Of a DNA stretch of 60,530 nucleotides, positions 52,539 through 60,530 are shown piece after piece. The notes under the pieces were generated by a model that did no database searches, had not been told where the DNA came from, and was given only the letters and a program-made list of their open reading frames with translations. Origin of the DNA: Anaerococcus pacaensis 9403502 (lineage in GTDB: Bacteria; Bacillota; Clostridia; Tissierellales; Peptoniphilaceae); NCBI GenBank assembly GCA_000308255.3, contig HG326665.1, positions 1 to 60,530 on the forward strand, read 5' to 3'. The position numbers and the translations under genes were made by a program. The first letter of the stretch is position 1. Each line of letters starts with the position of its first letter.

Positions 52539-53876
52539 TTACAACTTATTCCATTTTTTTAGGTAATTCTTGTAGAAATCCATGTTCTGAACAGTTTCTA
52601 ATATCCCCTTGTAATTACCTTCTTTATCCCATACTCCATAATATGTTACTGTATAATCACTGCCACCTATATCTCTAATAACAACGACCTTATCTCTGGC
52701 ACCAGATTTTAAGTCTCCAATAATCTTTTTTACTTTTGGTAATGCTTGAGGCGGATGACATGAATATACGTTCCTTCCTAGGGAAGACTTAGGCCTTTTA
52801 AAGATTTTGTTTTCCCTAGGATTATTATAATAAGAATTGATATCTTTTTCGTCTACATAAGTTATCTCAATTTCTAAAGTATCAAGCATTGCTTCAAGTT
52901 GATCAACTCTCATTTTCCCTTTTGAAAAATGTATATACTTATCATCCTTATCGGAAATTTCTTCTGGCAATTCATTATCACTGTATTTTATATCTTGATC
53001 ATACTCTTGCAAGTCACTATATATATTTGAGTAATCTTCATCAGATAAGTTATCTTCTAGAAGAGGATATAGTATATTTTCCTCTTTATATGTCATTTCT
53101 TCTGCTCTTATTATAGTTTCCTCTAACAAGTCTTTGTCATTCTTGTTGAGTGCGTTTTTTATATTTCTTAGAATTTCATAGTCAACACCCCACATAACTT
53201 CTGATGGACCTGATTTATTATATTTTGACTCTAATAGAGGATATATTAGATCACCCTTTTTTCTATAGTGATTATTTAGAAGCTTTTGTAATTCTTCCAA
53301 GGGATTTTCGCAAATTTCTCCATCAAAATATGCTTTTGTTTTTGCAATTAGATCTTTAATCTCATTATTTTCATTTTGGAATAGATTAAGTACTGGATTG
53401 TCATACAATATTTTTTTCTCTTCTGCAATAGTCATGCCATGAAATAAGGCAGAGTGGACATCACATAATTTTCTTACCTCTTGCTTATCCATTCCTTCAT
53501 CTAATAGTGATTCTTCTGCATCCATTATTTCTGAGGAAGAGACACCATCAAAGTTCTCTTTAAAATCTTTTCTTACTGACTCAAGATCTTCACCATCTGA
53601 CAATCTTTTTATATAAGATTTAATTTTTGCTTTTCTATCTATAATTTCTTTATTATAAGATGAATCTTCAAGTTCATAACCAAGTGCTTCTAATTTTGAA
53701 TTTATATCCTTTATTCCTAATATCTTAGCACCTCTTTTTATTGACATTTTAGATGCCATTTTTTTGATCATTATAGGATTATCTAGGCCAACAAATCCAA
53801 GCTCCAATAATTCATCTTTCAACTTAGGATTTTTACTTATTAAACGTTCTAAATTTTCATTAATATCTAATTTCAT
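52539..53876 (-). CDS. DUF438 protein with DUF1858, hemerythrin-like and PAS domains
   Basis: The start at 53876 (MKLDINENLERLI) is preceded by GAAGGTG; an ATG 18 codons earlier lies inside the Fur-type box, so is rejected. This gives 445 residues. Residues 1-65 form a DUF1858-like helical domain (FVGLDNPIMIKKMASKMSIKRGAKILG). Residues ~90-290 are the hemerythrin-like DUF438 region. The C-terminal ~125 residues are PAS-like (FKRPKSSLGRNVYSCHPPQALPKV). Such proteins are thought to sense NO, oxygen or redox. Its promoter has a Fur-type box. Confidence 0.85.
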   Translation of the reverse strand: MKLDINENLERLISKNPKLKDELLELGFVGLDNPIMIKKMASKMSIKRGAKILGIKDINSKLEALGYELEDSSYNKEIIDRKAKIKSYIKRLSDGEDLESVRKDFKENFDGVSSSEIMDAEESLLDEGMDKQEVRKLCDVHSALFHGMTIAEEKKILYDNPVLNLFQNENNEIKDLIAKTKAYFDGEICENPLEELQKLLNNHYRKKGDLIYPLLESKYNKSGPSEVMWGVDYEILRNIKNALNKNDKDLLEETIIRAEEMTYKEENILYPLLEDNLSDEDYSNIYSDLQEYDQDIKYSDNELPEEISDKDDKYIHFSKGKMRVDQLEAMLDTLEIEITYVDEKDINSYYNNPRENKIFKRPKSSLGRNVYSCHPPQALPKVKKIIGDLKSGARDKVVVIRDIGGSDYTVTYYGVWDKEGNYKGILETVQNMDFYKNYLKKWNKL

Positions 53877-53906
53877 ATTATCACCTTCCTCAATAAGTGT
53901 ATCAAA

Positions 53907-53937
53907 AATGATTATCATTATCAGTAACATATGTTAC
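53907..53937. promoter_or_regulatory. Fur-type box plus adjacent palindrome, DUF438 promoter
   Basis: AATGATTATCATTATC (53907-53922) reads GATAATGATAATCATT on the minus strand, 16 consecutive bases of the classical Fur consensus. Two bases on, GTAACATATGTTAC (53924-53937) is a perfect 14-bp palindrome. Two different regulators may meet here, 30-60 bases upstream of the DUF438 start. Confidence 0.7.
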
Positions 53938-53943
53938 ATATAT

Positions 53944-53984
53944 AATAAACTGTAGCAAAACATAAGTTTCACTACAGTTTATAT
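53944..53984 (-). terminator. Probable terminator of the DUF4015 lipoprotein gene
   Basis: AAACTGTAG (53947-53955) and CTACAGTTT (53972-53980) form a 9-bp stem with a 16-base loop; the T-run is short. Confidence 0.55.
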
Positions 53985-55366
53985 TAGTAATCTACACCGT
54001 GAGTGTATTCACTACTTGCATTCCATATTAAAAATTCATCTTGGCCAGCATCGTATATAGCATCTATCTGAGCTTGTACTGCTGCTGCATCATATTCCAT
54101 CCAATTGCCTTCACCTATCCATGGAGCGGTGAAGTCTTGGATCCAAGGTCTAGATACTGGAGGGTGTTCTAGCTCTCCAAAGACTTTTTGCTCTTCTTGT
54201 AAATATCTATATACCAAGTTGTATGGCTCAAGGTCTGGCTTTTCTATATCAAATGACCACTTGCCCCAGTGAGATGGGTAGATCATCGAAGAAATGACAT
54301 CAGTTTCATTGGCCATTTTATCAAAGTCTTGGCCGATACCCTCAGCACGTCTAACTTGTAAAGCATAACCAAATACATCTAGTGAAATTGGAACATTATA
54401 AACTTGAAGTTCTTCACGAGCACGGGTTACAAAGTTTGTAATAGCTGCTACTCGCTTCTCACCTTCATCTAGGTCATCCATATCTTCATACTCTCCTCTA
54501 GAATACTCAAGCGTATCCCCAAAGGTCTCAAAACCTTCGGCAAACCTGATATAGTCAAACTGAATTTCATCAAAACCAGCTTCTGCAGCTAGCTTTGCAA
54601 TTTTTAAATCATAATCTTGTACTTCTTTTAGGAAGGGATTCATAAAGGCTTCTTGGTGGCCATTCTTCCAAAGTGTTCCATCAGATAAAGTAAATCCCCA
54701 ATCAGGATGCTTTTCAGTAATGATACTATCTTTAAAAGTTGTGATTCTTCCTATTACATAGATTCCTCTACTGTGAAAGTCTGCTATCATAGCTTCTGGG
54801 TCTAGGATATCAATCTTAGCATATTTGATGTCTTCATCATCAGTTTCAAAATTCATAGTAATATTGCCCCAGTCATCTTTGATATCTACGACTACTGCAT
54901 TTAAATCAGTAGACTCGATTAGACCTATTATTTCATTATAGGTGTCAGGATTATTTATACTATATGAGTTAAAATATAAGCCTTTAACACCATCCTTAGG
55001 ATACATATCAGACTTCTTTTCTTCGAGTGATAAGAGTCTTGATGTATCATAATCCATATTATAATCATCAGGAGTCACCCCAACTTCGTAAGGCTCTCCT
55101 ATTGGTCTATCGATTGCTTCGTTGATTAGTCCCTTATTTGATGCACTATAGGAATTTTCTTCACCAGTATCTTCTGTAGCTTGGTCTAGTGATTTATCAT
55201 TTAAAACAGGGCTATTTTCATTACTATTAGATGAAGAATCATCATCTAGGGCAATCTCTGTTTGATTGCTATCAGGCTCATTTGTGCTAGGGTTTGTTGA
55301 TGTGCAAGAAGTTAATATCAAGAATAATGACAAAATAATAGATGCTAAATATCTATTTTTTTTCAT
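53984..55366 (-). CDS. Lipoprotein with DUF4015 glycoside-hydrolase-like domain
   Basis: 460 residues. Signal peptide with lipobox (MKKNRYLASIILSLFLILTSC), so lipid-anchored outside the cell. Residues ~25-110 are an Asn/Ser/Asp/Glu-rich linker. From ~120 the DUF4015 TIM-barrel runs: GVKGLYFNSYSINNPDTYNEI, LNAVVVDIKDDWGNI, FHSRGIYVIGRITTFKD, GFDEIQFDYIRFAEG and ISLDVFGYALQ. The acidic residues at strand ends fit a glycoside hydrolase. Substrate unknown. Transcribed alone. Confidence 0.9.
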   Translation of the reverse strand: MKKNRYLASIILSLFLILTSCTSTNPSTNEPDSNQTEIALDDDSSSNSNENSPVLNDKSLDQATEDTGEENSYSASNKGLINEAIDRPIGEPYEVGVTPDDYNMDYDTSRLLSLEEKKSDMYPKDGVKGLYFNSYSINNPDTYNEIIGLIESTDLNAVVVDIKDDWGNITMNFETDDEDIKYAKIDILDPEAMIADFHSRGIYVIGRITTFKDSIITEKHPDWGFTLSDGTLWKNGHQEAFMNPFLKEVQDYDLKIAKLAAEAGFDEIQFDYIRFAEGFETFGDTLEYSRGEYEDMDDLDEGEKRVAAITNFVTRAREELQVYNVPISLDVFGYALQVRRAEGIGQDFDKMANETDVISSMIYPSHWGKWSFDIEKPDLEPYNLVYRYLQEEQKVFGELEHPPVSRPWIQDFTAPWIGEGNWMEYDAAAVQAQIDAIYDAGQDEFLIWNASSEYTHGVDY

Positions 55367-55383
55367 ATATACTCCTTATAGAA

Positions 55384-55417
55384 AAATAAAGAGTAAGCAA
55401 GATACTTACTCTTTATA
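55384..55417 (-). terminator. Terminator of tuf
   Basis: ATAAAGAGTAAG (55386-55397) with CTTACTCTTTAT (55405-55416), followed on the minus strand by five T. Confidence 0.9.
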
Positions 55418-55452
55418 ATTTTAAATTTTATAATAATCTTTCTTTAAAAAAA

Positions 55453-56649
55453 TTATTTGGTTACCTTTGTAACAACACCAGATGCTACTGTTCTACCACC
55501 TTCACGTACAGCAAATCTTAGACCTTCTTCTAGAGCGATTGGCTTTTGAAGTGTGATTTTGAATGTTGCGTTGTCTCCTGGCATTACCATTTCTACGCCT
55601 TCTGCTAGTTCGATGTCGCCTGTTACGTCTGTTGTTCTAAAGAAGAATTGTGGTCTATATCCACTGAAGAATGGGGTGTGACGGCCACCTTCTTCTTTGG
55701 TTAGTACGTATACTTGACCTTCGAATTCTGTGTGTGGTTGTACACTGCCTGGTTTTGCTAGTACTTGACCTCTTGAGATGTCATCTCTTTGTACACCTCT
55801 TAGTAGGATACCTACGTTGTCGCCTGATTCTGCTTGGTCTAGTTGTTTGTGGAACATTTCTACACCTGTTACTACTGCTTCAGATGTTTTTTCTGTTAGG
55901 CCTACGATTTCTACTGAATCACCTACTTTTAGGGTTCCTCTTTCTACTCTACCTGTTGCTACTGTACCACGTCCTGAGATTGTCATTACGTCTTCTACTG
56001 GCATTAGGAATGGTTGGTCGTTGTCTCTTTCTGGGATGTCGAAGTAGTTGTCTACTTCTTCCATTAGTTTAAGAATTTTGTCTGACCATTCGCCTTCTCC
56101 ACCTTCTTGTAGTGATTTTAGTGCTGATCCTACTACTACTGGAGCTTCGTCTCCGTCGTATTCGTATTCAGATAGTAGATCTCTTACTTCCATTTCTACA
56201 AGTTCGATTAGTTCTGGATCGTCTACTTGGTCTTCTTTGTTTAGGAATACTGCGATTTTTGGTACACCTACTTGGCGAGCAAGAAGGATGTGTTCTCTTG
56301 TTTGTGGCATTGGGCCGTCTGCTGCAGATACTACGATGATTGCACCGTCCATTTGTGCTGCACCTGTGATCATGTTTTTAACGTAGTCAGCGTGGCCTGG
56401 AGCGTCTATGTGTGCGTAGTGACGAGCTTCAGTTTCGTATTCTACTACTGATGTGTTGATTGTGATTCCACGTTCTCTTTCTTCTGGAGCTTTGTCGATG
56501 TGTTCGTAGTCTACGAATTCACCTGTGCCGTATTTTTTGTTTAGGGCTTGGGTGATTGCTGCTGTTGTTGTTGTTTTACCGTGGTCTACGTGGCCGATTG
56601 TTCCGATATTAATATGTGGTTTGCTTCTTTCGAATTGTTGTTTACTCAT
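55453..56649 (-). CDS. tuf: Elongation factor Tu
   Basis: Delivers aminoacyl-tRNA to the ribosome as a GTP complex. I start at 56649 ([27 protein letters not shown]), because GGAGG lies seven bases upstream, giving 398 residues. G motifs: [16 protein letters not shown] and NKED; the effector TI segment is [15 protein letters not shown]. Domains 2 and 3 are complete. Codon use is strongly biased, as expected of a highly expressed gene. Here it stands alone, not in a str operon. Confidence 0.98.
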   Translation of the reverse strand: MSKQQFERSKPHINIGTIGHVDHGKTTTTAAITQALNKKYGTGEFVDYEHIDKAPEERERGITINTSVVEYETEARHYAHIDAPGHADYVKNMITGAAQMDGAIIVVSAADGPMPQTREHILLARQVGVPKIAVFLNKEDQVDDPELIELVEMEVRDLLSEYEYDGDEAPVVVGSALKSLQEGGEGEWSDKILKLMEEVDNYFDIPERDNDQPFLMPVEDVMTISGRGTVATGRVERGTLKVGDSVEIVGLTEKTSEAVVTGVEMFHKQLDQAESGDNVGILLRGVQRDDISRGQVLAKPGSVQPHTEFEGQVYVLTKEEGGRHTPFFSGYRPQFFFRTTDVTGDIELAEGVEMVMPGDNATFKITLQKPIALEEGLRFAVREGGRTVASGVVTKVTK

Positions 56650-56711
56650 TAAATCCTCCAAATGTTATCATATAGTACTATTCTACCATAAAACAATTTT
56701 AATTACTAGAT

Positions 56712-56740
56712 TTGATTTATTTTTGTAGAGGTGGTATACT
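56712..56740 (+). promoter_or_regulatory. tRNA-Thr(GGU) promoter
   Basis: TTGATT (56712-56717), 17 bases, TATACT (56735-56740), eleven bases before the tRNA. Confidence 0.75.
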
Positions 56741-56751
56741 AAACTAGTAAT

Positions 56752-56827
56752 GCCACTTTAGCTCAGTAGGTAGAGCGCATCCATGGTAAGGATGAGGTCC
56801 TCGGTTCGATCCCGGGAAGTGGCTCCA
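56752..56827 (+). tRNA. tRNA-Thr (anticodon GGU)
   Basis: Acceptor GCCACTT/AAGTGGC, D-arm GCTC/GAGC, anticodon stem CATCC/GGATG with loop ATGGTAA giving GGT, T-arm CTCGG TTCGATC CCGGG (one G-T pair region). The 3' CCA is encoded, followed by seven T that probably terminate it. Confidence 0.97.
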
Positions 56828-57027
56828 TTTTTTTGCTCATTTATTGAGATTTCAATATTTATTAAAATGTTTTTACACAGTTTTCTAGGGTTTTCTGCCC
56901 CTGTTGGTGACACTCTGGTAACGCAGACTTTTGGTCCAATATAAGAATTAAGAGGGAATAATAGTCCTCTTTTTTATTCTATGTTATACTAATTATATTA
57001 TATGGGTAAAAAATATCTATAATATAT
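56828..57027 (+). other. Intergenic stretch with an unexplained conserved-looking segment and terminator
   Basis: After the tRNA, 56895-56940 is GC-richer than its surroundings (GCCCCTGTTGGTGAC, CTGGTAACGCAGAC) and is followed by a terminator hairpin, AGAGG (56951-56955) with CCTCT (56966-56970) and seven T. This looks like a small RNA or leader, but matches no riboswitch class I know. No coding frame is seen. The promoter of the next gene lies between 56980 and 57020. Confidence 0.4.
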
Positions 57028-57039
57028 TTGGAGGCATTT

Positions 57040-57993
57040 ATGAAATGGGAAAATAGAGAGAGAAGTAGCAATGTAAAGCGAGGCCAACCGATTAATAATA
57101 GGTCAAGCTCTAATAGATATAACACAGGACCTAGCTACAGGAGAGGTGGTGGCGGCTATAGACGTGGACCTATCTTTATCCCTATGGGTGGTGGTAGACG
57201 TCGTGGCGGCCTTGGTTCTATAATATTTTTATTTATTCTTTTCTTTATAATGAGAGGCCTATTTAGTGTAGGTTCAGATGTTGGTTATAATGACAATGTC
57301 ACCCATAATAACAATACCGAAGTAGTCACTGAGGCACCTGCCGGTAGTAGAGCAAGGCTTGAGGATTTCATGGCTGTTGTACTAAAGGATACCGAGGATG
57401 TGTGGCATGAAAAGTTTGCTGAACAAGGAGCTACTTACAATGAGCCAGATTTGATATTATTCCAAGGTAATACTAGATCAGCATGTGGCGTAGCCAATTC
57501 TAATATGGGTCCTTTTTATTGTCCAATAGATCAGAGTATATATGTAGATGTGGATTTCTATAACGAACTTACCAATAGATTTGGTGGCGGCGGTGATTTT
57601 GCTTTTGCATATGTACTAGCTCACGAAGTCGGTCACCACGTACAAAATGAACTTGGTATCTTAGGCCAAACCAATAAGCTTAGACAAACTTTATCAAAAA
57701 AAGAATATAATAAGATTTCAGTTGCTCAAGAGCTTCAAGCTGACTATTTTGCTGGTCTTTTTGCATATTATGTAGAAGAGAAGGACTATCTGGATCCAGG
57801 CGATATAGAAGAAGCAATGAATGCTGCAGCAGCTATTGGTGATGATAGAATCCAAGAGATGAGTGGTAGGAGTGTAAATGTAGATAATTTCACCCACGGT
57901 TCATCTGAACAAAGACAAGAGGCCTTCGAACTAGGTTATAAGTACCACGACATAGACCATTCAATGGTATTTTTTGATAGGTTAGATTATTAA
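57040..57993 (+). CDS. Neutral zinc metallopeptidase (YpfJ family)
   Basis: The start at 57040 (MKWENRERSSNVKRG) follows GGAGG by five bases, giving 317 residues. A Gly/Arg-rich basic segment (~20-60) precedes one transmembrane helix (LGSIIFLFILFFIMRGLF). The rest is extracellular: CGVANSNMGPFYCPIDQSIYVD, then zinc motif LAHEVGHHVQN, and the third ligand region AQELQADYFAG. YpfJ-type peptidases are widespread, but their substrates are unknown. Single gene with a terminator behind it. Confidence 0.92.
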   Translation: MKWENRERSSNVKRGQPINNRSSSNRYNTGPSYRRGGGGYRRGPIFIPMGGGRRRGGLGSIIFLFILFFIMRGLFSVGSDVGYNDNVTHNNNTEVVTEAPAGSRARLEDFMAVVLKDTEDVWHEKFAEQGATYNEPDLILFQGNTRSACGVANSNMGPFYCPIDQSIYVDVDFYNELTNRFGGGGDFAFAYVLAHEVGHHVQNELGILGQTNKLRQTLSKKEYNKISVAQELQADYFAGLFAYYVEEKDYLDPGDIEEAMNAAAAIGDDRIQEMSGRSVNVDNFTHGSSEQRQEAFELGYKYHDIDHSMVFFDRLDY

Positions 57994-58021
57994 TATTAAA
58001 ATCAAAAACTATATAAAACTC

Positions 58022-58054
58022 AAAAAACCTCTAGCGCACTGCTAGAGGTTTTCT
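58022..58054. terminator. Bidirectional terminator between metallopeptidase and phosphoesterase genes
   Basis: AAAACCTCTAGC with GCTAGAGGTTTTC around GCACT: a perfect stem with A- and T-runs on both sides. Confidence 0.92.
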
Positions 58055-58063
58055 GTATAAGTG

Positions 58064-60337
58064 CTATTTTCTTTTCTTTGTTGCAAATAGGCCAGATATT
58101 GCTACAGTAAGTCCGCTAGCTACAGCTGATAAAGAAGCAACTCCTGTTTTAGGGTTGTCTGTACTAGCTGTAGTTTTCTTTGCTTCAACAGCCTTAGCTG
58201 GAGCTTTGATACTAGCTACTTCTTTTTTTACTTCTTTAACTTCAACCTTTTCTGCTTTATCGTCTTTATTTTCATTATCTGGTTTTTCAGATATGATTTT
58301 TGCATCTTTGAATTCTACTGCTGTTAGTCTTGTTTTTAGAACTTCAATTGCAGCATCCACTTCTTCTTGGTTGCTCATTTCATATCTTAGTACATTTTTA
58401 GCTTTTGCAATTGCTTCATTGTAAGTATTGATATTTTCTTTGGTAGAAACTACTTCTAATTTTTCAACTTCTGCTATGAATTCAGCTAATTTAGCCTTTG
58501 ATACTTCTTTTTGGTTCATAAGAGGATTTGCGATGAAGTCATCAGTTTTATTTATAGTGTAAGTATCTACTACATTACCATATGGGTCCATAGTTACTAT
58601 TTTGAATTCATTTTTACTAAATGATAGATTAGAAAATAGTTGGCTTCTGTCATCTAAACTTCTATTTACAAACCATTGGTCTTCCCCAATTGGATTGTAG
58701 AATTTAGCACCAGCTGAAGCAGACATTGTTAAAAATAGTGTACCACGTGGGTTGGTTACGCTATTTCCTTCATAGTCTATACCAATACCATCAACGATTA
58801 CTTTGCCATCATTATATACTTTGTTGTTATATGTTTTGGTAAATCCATCTTCTATACCAGCATTTTCGTCTTTAGGGTCTGTACCATAGGCATCCATAAA
58901 GGTAAGAACTTGTTCACCAGATAGCATGTGTTTACTTCTAGAATAAATATGGTCGTGACCATTTAGCACGATATCAATGGCATTTTCATTGAAGATTGAT
59001 ACAAGTTGTTGTCTTCTTTTGATGATATCATCATCTGATGTATGAGTAGCTGTTGAGTATGGAGCATGGTGGAAGCTTGCTACTTTCCATGAGAAGTTCT
59101 TGCCATGTTCTTTAGTTGCTTTTGCGATAGCTTCTTTGATGAAGGCTTCGTGAACACTTGCATCACCTTCATTTGAGTTAATCATTAAGAAAAGTGTGTC
59201 ACCATATGTGTAGTAGTAATCACCAGAATGATAGATTCTAGATCCGTCTTCTGCTTTCTCTTCTTTAGAACCTAGCTTTGATTCGTTTGGTAGATAGAAG
59301 TGGTCTGAGAATACAGTGTTTTGTTGGTTGTCATCTTCTGGGTCCATGTAGGTTTCGTGGTTACCCATAACAGTAGAGAATATTCTTTCTTTAAATAAGT
59401 CATTGTCTAGGAAATAGTCATATTCTCCTTCATAACCAGCAATTTCTACGTTGTCACCCATTGATAGGTAGATATGTGGATCTAGTTCGCGAGCTTTTTT
59501 TATAGTTTTTTCAAAGTTTACCTTATCTTGGTCTACTTTTGCTTGAGAATTCTTATATAAGCCTTTGCTATCCCACACGCTATCTCCAGATCCGACTTGT
59601 GGGTCGCCCATATATGCTACATTAAAACTATTATTTTCACCTAGGGCCTTGGTAGTAAGTGTCATCACTTCTGACTTGTAGTCACCTGTTTGTACGTAGT
59701 ATTCATATGACTTACCCGGTGTTACTTTTACAACTGCTGTGTATGTACTATAGCCATTAGAGTCGCCTGTTTTTCGCGCTCTTATAGGAGCATATTCTAC
59801 TCCCCCAAAAAATAATTTTGAGTTCTTGTTTACTTCACCTTTTGCAAACCAAGTAATTGCTACTTCATTTTCGTTTTGTCCTGGATTTACAACAATATTT
59901 TTGATTGGTACAGTGATAGCTTTTAGATTGTTATTAGCGTATTCACCATTTTTCTTACCATATTCTCCGTCTGTTTCTTCTAATTTTTTAGCTACATCTG
60001 GATCGATATTTACAACGTTTTTGTCTTCACCAAAAGTTTCTCTTTCGGTTTCTGTGGCTCTGTTAAATTTGTTGGTTCCATCAGATTTTCTAGTATTCTT
60101 CTCATTTTTAGGGAAGGTTACTTCATCTTCAAATAAATCTGCACCGTAGTCTATATTCTCATCATTGCTTTCTTCAATAGTATATGTACTAATTTCATTA
60201 CTTTGAGTATCGATAGCATTTTCTGCTACTACGACTTGAGTTTCTTTAGTGCTTTCAGAAGCATTAGCAGTACTTGGAACTACTAAACTTGAGATTGTAG
60301 CAAACGCTAAAGCGATTACTATATTATTTTTTTTCAT
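58064..60337 (-). CDS. Cell-wall-anchored metallophosphoesterase (purple-acid-phosphatase-like)
   Basis: 757 residues. Signal peptide MKKNNIVIALAFATISSLVVPSTANA. Residues ~140-235 form an N-terminal fibronectin-like domain as in purple acid phosphatases. The calcineurin-like core runs ~235-530: YMGDPQVGSG, LSMGDNVEIAG, VMGNHETYMDP, ASFHHAPYS, NGHDHIYSRS. A FIVAR-like helical repeat follows (~620-685), then a Lys/Glu linker. The C-terminus has DNPKTG, a hydrophobic helix and KKRK, a sortase signal with N in place of L. Likely a surface phosphatase or phosphodiesterase. A WalR-like box lies upstream. Confidence 0.93.
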   Translation of the reverse strand: MKKNNIVIALAFATISSLVVPSTANASESTKETQVVVAENAIDTQSNEISTYTIEESNDENIDYGADLFEDEVTFPKNEKNTRKSDGTNKFNRATETERETFGEDKNVVNIDPDVAKKLEETDGEYGKKNGEYANNNLKAITVPIKNIVVNPGQNENEVAITWFAKGEVNKNSKLFFGGVEYAPIRARKTGDSNGYSTYTAVVKVTPGKSYEYYVQTGDYKSEVMTLTTKALGENNSFNVAYMGDPQVGSGDSVWDSKGLYKNSQAKVDQDKVNFEKTIKKARELDPHIYLSMGDNVEIAGYEGEYDYFLDNDLFKERIFSTVMGNHETYMDPEDDNQQNTVFSDHFYLPNESKLGSKEEKAEDGSRIYHSGDYYYTYGDTLFLMINSNEGDASVHEAFIKEAIAKATKEHGKNFSWKVASFHHAPYSTATHTSDDDIIKRRQQLVSIFNENAIDIVLNGHDHIYSRSKHMLSGEQVLTFMDAYGTDPKDENAGIEDGFTKTYNNKVYNDGKVIVDGIGIDYEGNSVTNPRGTLFLTMSASAGAKFYNPIGEDQWFVNRSLDDRSQLFSNLSFSKNEFKIVTMDPYGNVVDTYTINKTDDFIANPLMNQKEVSKAKLAEFIAEVEKLEVVSTKENINTYNEAIAKAKNVLRYEMSNQEEVDAAIEVLKTRLTAVEFKDAKIISEKPDNENKDDKAEKVEVKEVKKEVASIKAPAKAVEAKKTTASTDNPKTGVASLSAVASGLTVAISGLFATKKRK

Positions 60338-60403
60338 AAATATCCTCCTATAATTATTTCACCAGTAATATATTATATAGATATTAAATTTATCCAACAG
60401 GTT

Positions 60404-60420
60404 TGTAAAGTTTTTGTAAA
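60404..60420 (+). promoter_or_regulatory. WalR-type box upstream of the wall-anchored phosphoesterase
   Basis: TGTAAA-GTTTT-TGTAAA fits TGTWAH-5-TGTWAH exactly. It lies about 70 bases before the start of the gene, in the opposite orientation to the NlpC/P60 site, ten bases before the second IS110 end. Confidence 0.55.
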
Positions 60421-60429
60421 TTTTCATAA

Positions 60430-60530
60430 AAAACCTGCTAACAAAAGTCAAGCAGAAAAGCCAATTTAATTTACTTTTTTTCTTGTTATTTAAAGTTTAA
60501 ATTTGAGTACAACAAACAAGCCGGTTACAA
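60430..60530 (-). mobile_element. Right end of a second IS110-family copy (cut by window edge)
   Basis: From AAAACCTGCTAAC the sequence repeats 39296-39395, with roughly ten substitutions or small changes over 100 bases, including the 12-bp-stem hairpin and AAGCCGGTTACAA. The transposase would lie beyond the edge, on the minus strand. The level of divergence indicates a related but not recent sister copy. Confidence 0.85.

Noticed and set aside
55671..56386. Long plus-strand open frames opposite tuf
   Set aside because: They are leucine/serine-rich shadows produced by the strong codon bias of tuf.

Overview
The window looks like chromosomal DNA of a low-GC anaerobic Firmicute. Gene content and family resemblance suggest the Peptoniphilaceae (Anaerococcus or a close relative), but no species can be fixed from the sequence alone. 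Supporting signs are the class III (oxygen-sensitive) ribonucleotide reductase, a SCIFF ranthipeptide pair, a 2x[4Fe-4S] ferredoxin, strong AGGAGG ribosome binding sites, and gene blocks ordered as in Bacillus and clostridia (dnaG-rpoD-trmK-nif3; tmk-darA-holB-ricT; rho-rpmE-prmC-prfA-tsaC-upp-murA).

Layout. 1-0.57 kb: a truncated RepA_N replication initiator abuts the 3' end of rlmD, which suggests that an integrative element lies to the left. 0.5-8.3 kb: rlmD with a nuclease-XPD helicase fusion, a nitroreductase, a MATE exporter with a 3-methyladenine glycosylase, a THF-riboswitch-controlled folate transporter (folT), and a nucleoside deoxyribosyltransferase. 8.3-15.3 kb: nrdD-nrdG behind a pair of NrdR boxes, dnaJ-clpB behind a CtsR box, and apt. 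15.3-19 kb: a PLP decarboxylase, the SCIFF precursor and its radical-SAM maturase, and an acidic tail-anchored protein. 19-36 kb: a long minus-strand housekeeping run (comFC, recD2, murA, upp, tsaC, CDF exporter, prfA, prmC, rpmE, rho, fba, proS, tex, a TraX-like protein, an unknown membrane protein). 36-41.6 kb: tRNA-Thr(CGU), a 174-bp palindromic MITE-like element, a ferredoxin, the tmk-darA-holB-ricT operon, and an IS110-family element inserted just upstream of tmk. 41.6-46.4 kb: rplY and tpx sharing a -35 region, a FemAB protein, a divergent FolD, an NlpC/P60 hydrolase with a WalR-type box, and RNase P RNA. 46.4-60.5 kb: nif3, trmK, rpoD, dnaG, an AraC regulator, a DUF438 protein under a Fur-type box, a DUF4015 lipoprotein, tuf, tRNA-Thr(GGU), a zinc peptidase, a wall-anchored metallophosphoesterase, and the end of a second IS110 copy.

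Most of the window is conserved core genome. The more interesting signals are regulatory or mobile: (i) an IS110 element whose upstream non-coding region folds like a bridge RNA, with promoter halves at its two ends that would join on circularisation; (ii) an apparent element junction at rlmD; (iii) readable operators for NrdR, CtsR, Fur and WalR; (iv) a leaderless-looking tmk promoter abutting the IS; (v) unusual enzyme variants (one-cysteine Tpx, FolD without the expected catalytic Lys, sigma factor with a large insertion); and (vi) the SCIFF RiPP locus. All calls were made by reading the sequence; no database search was run.
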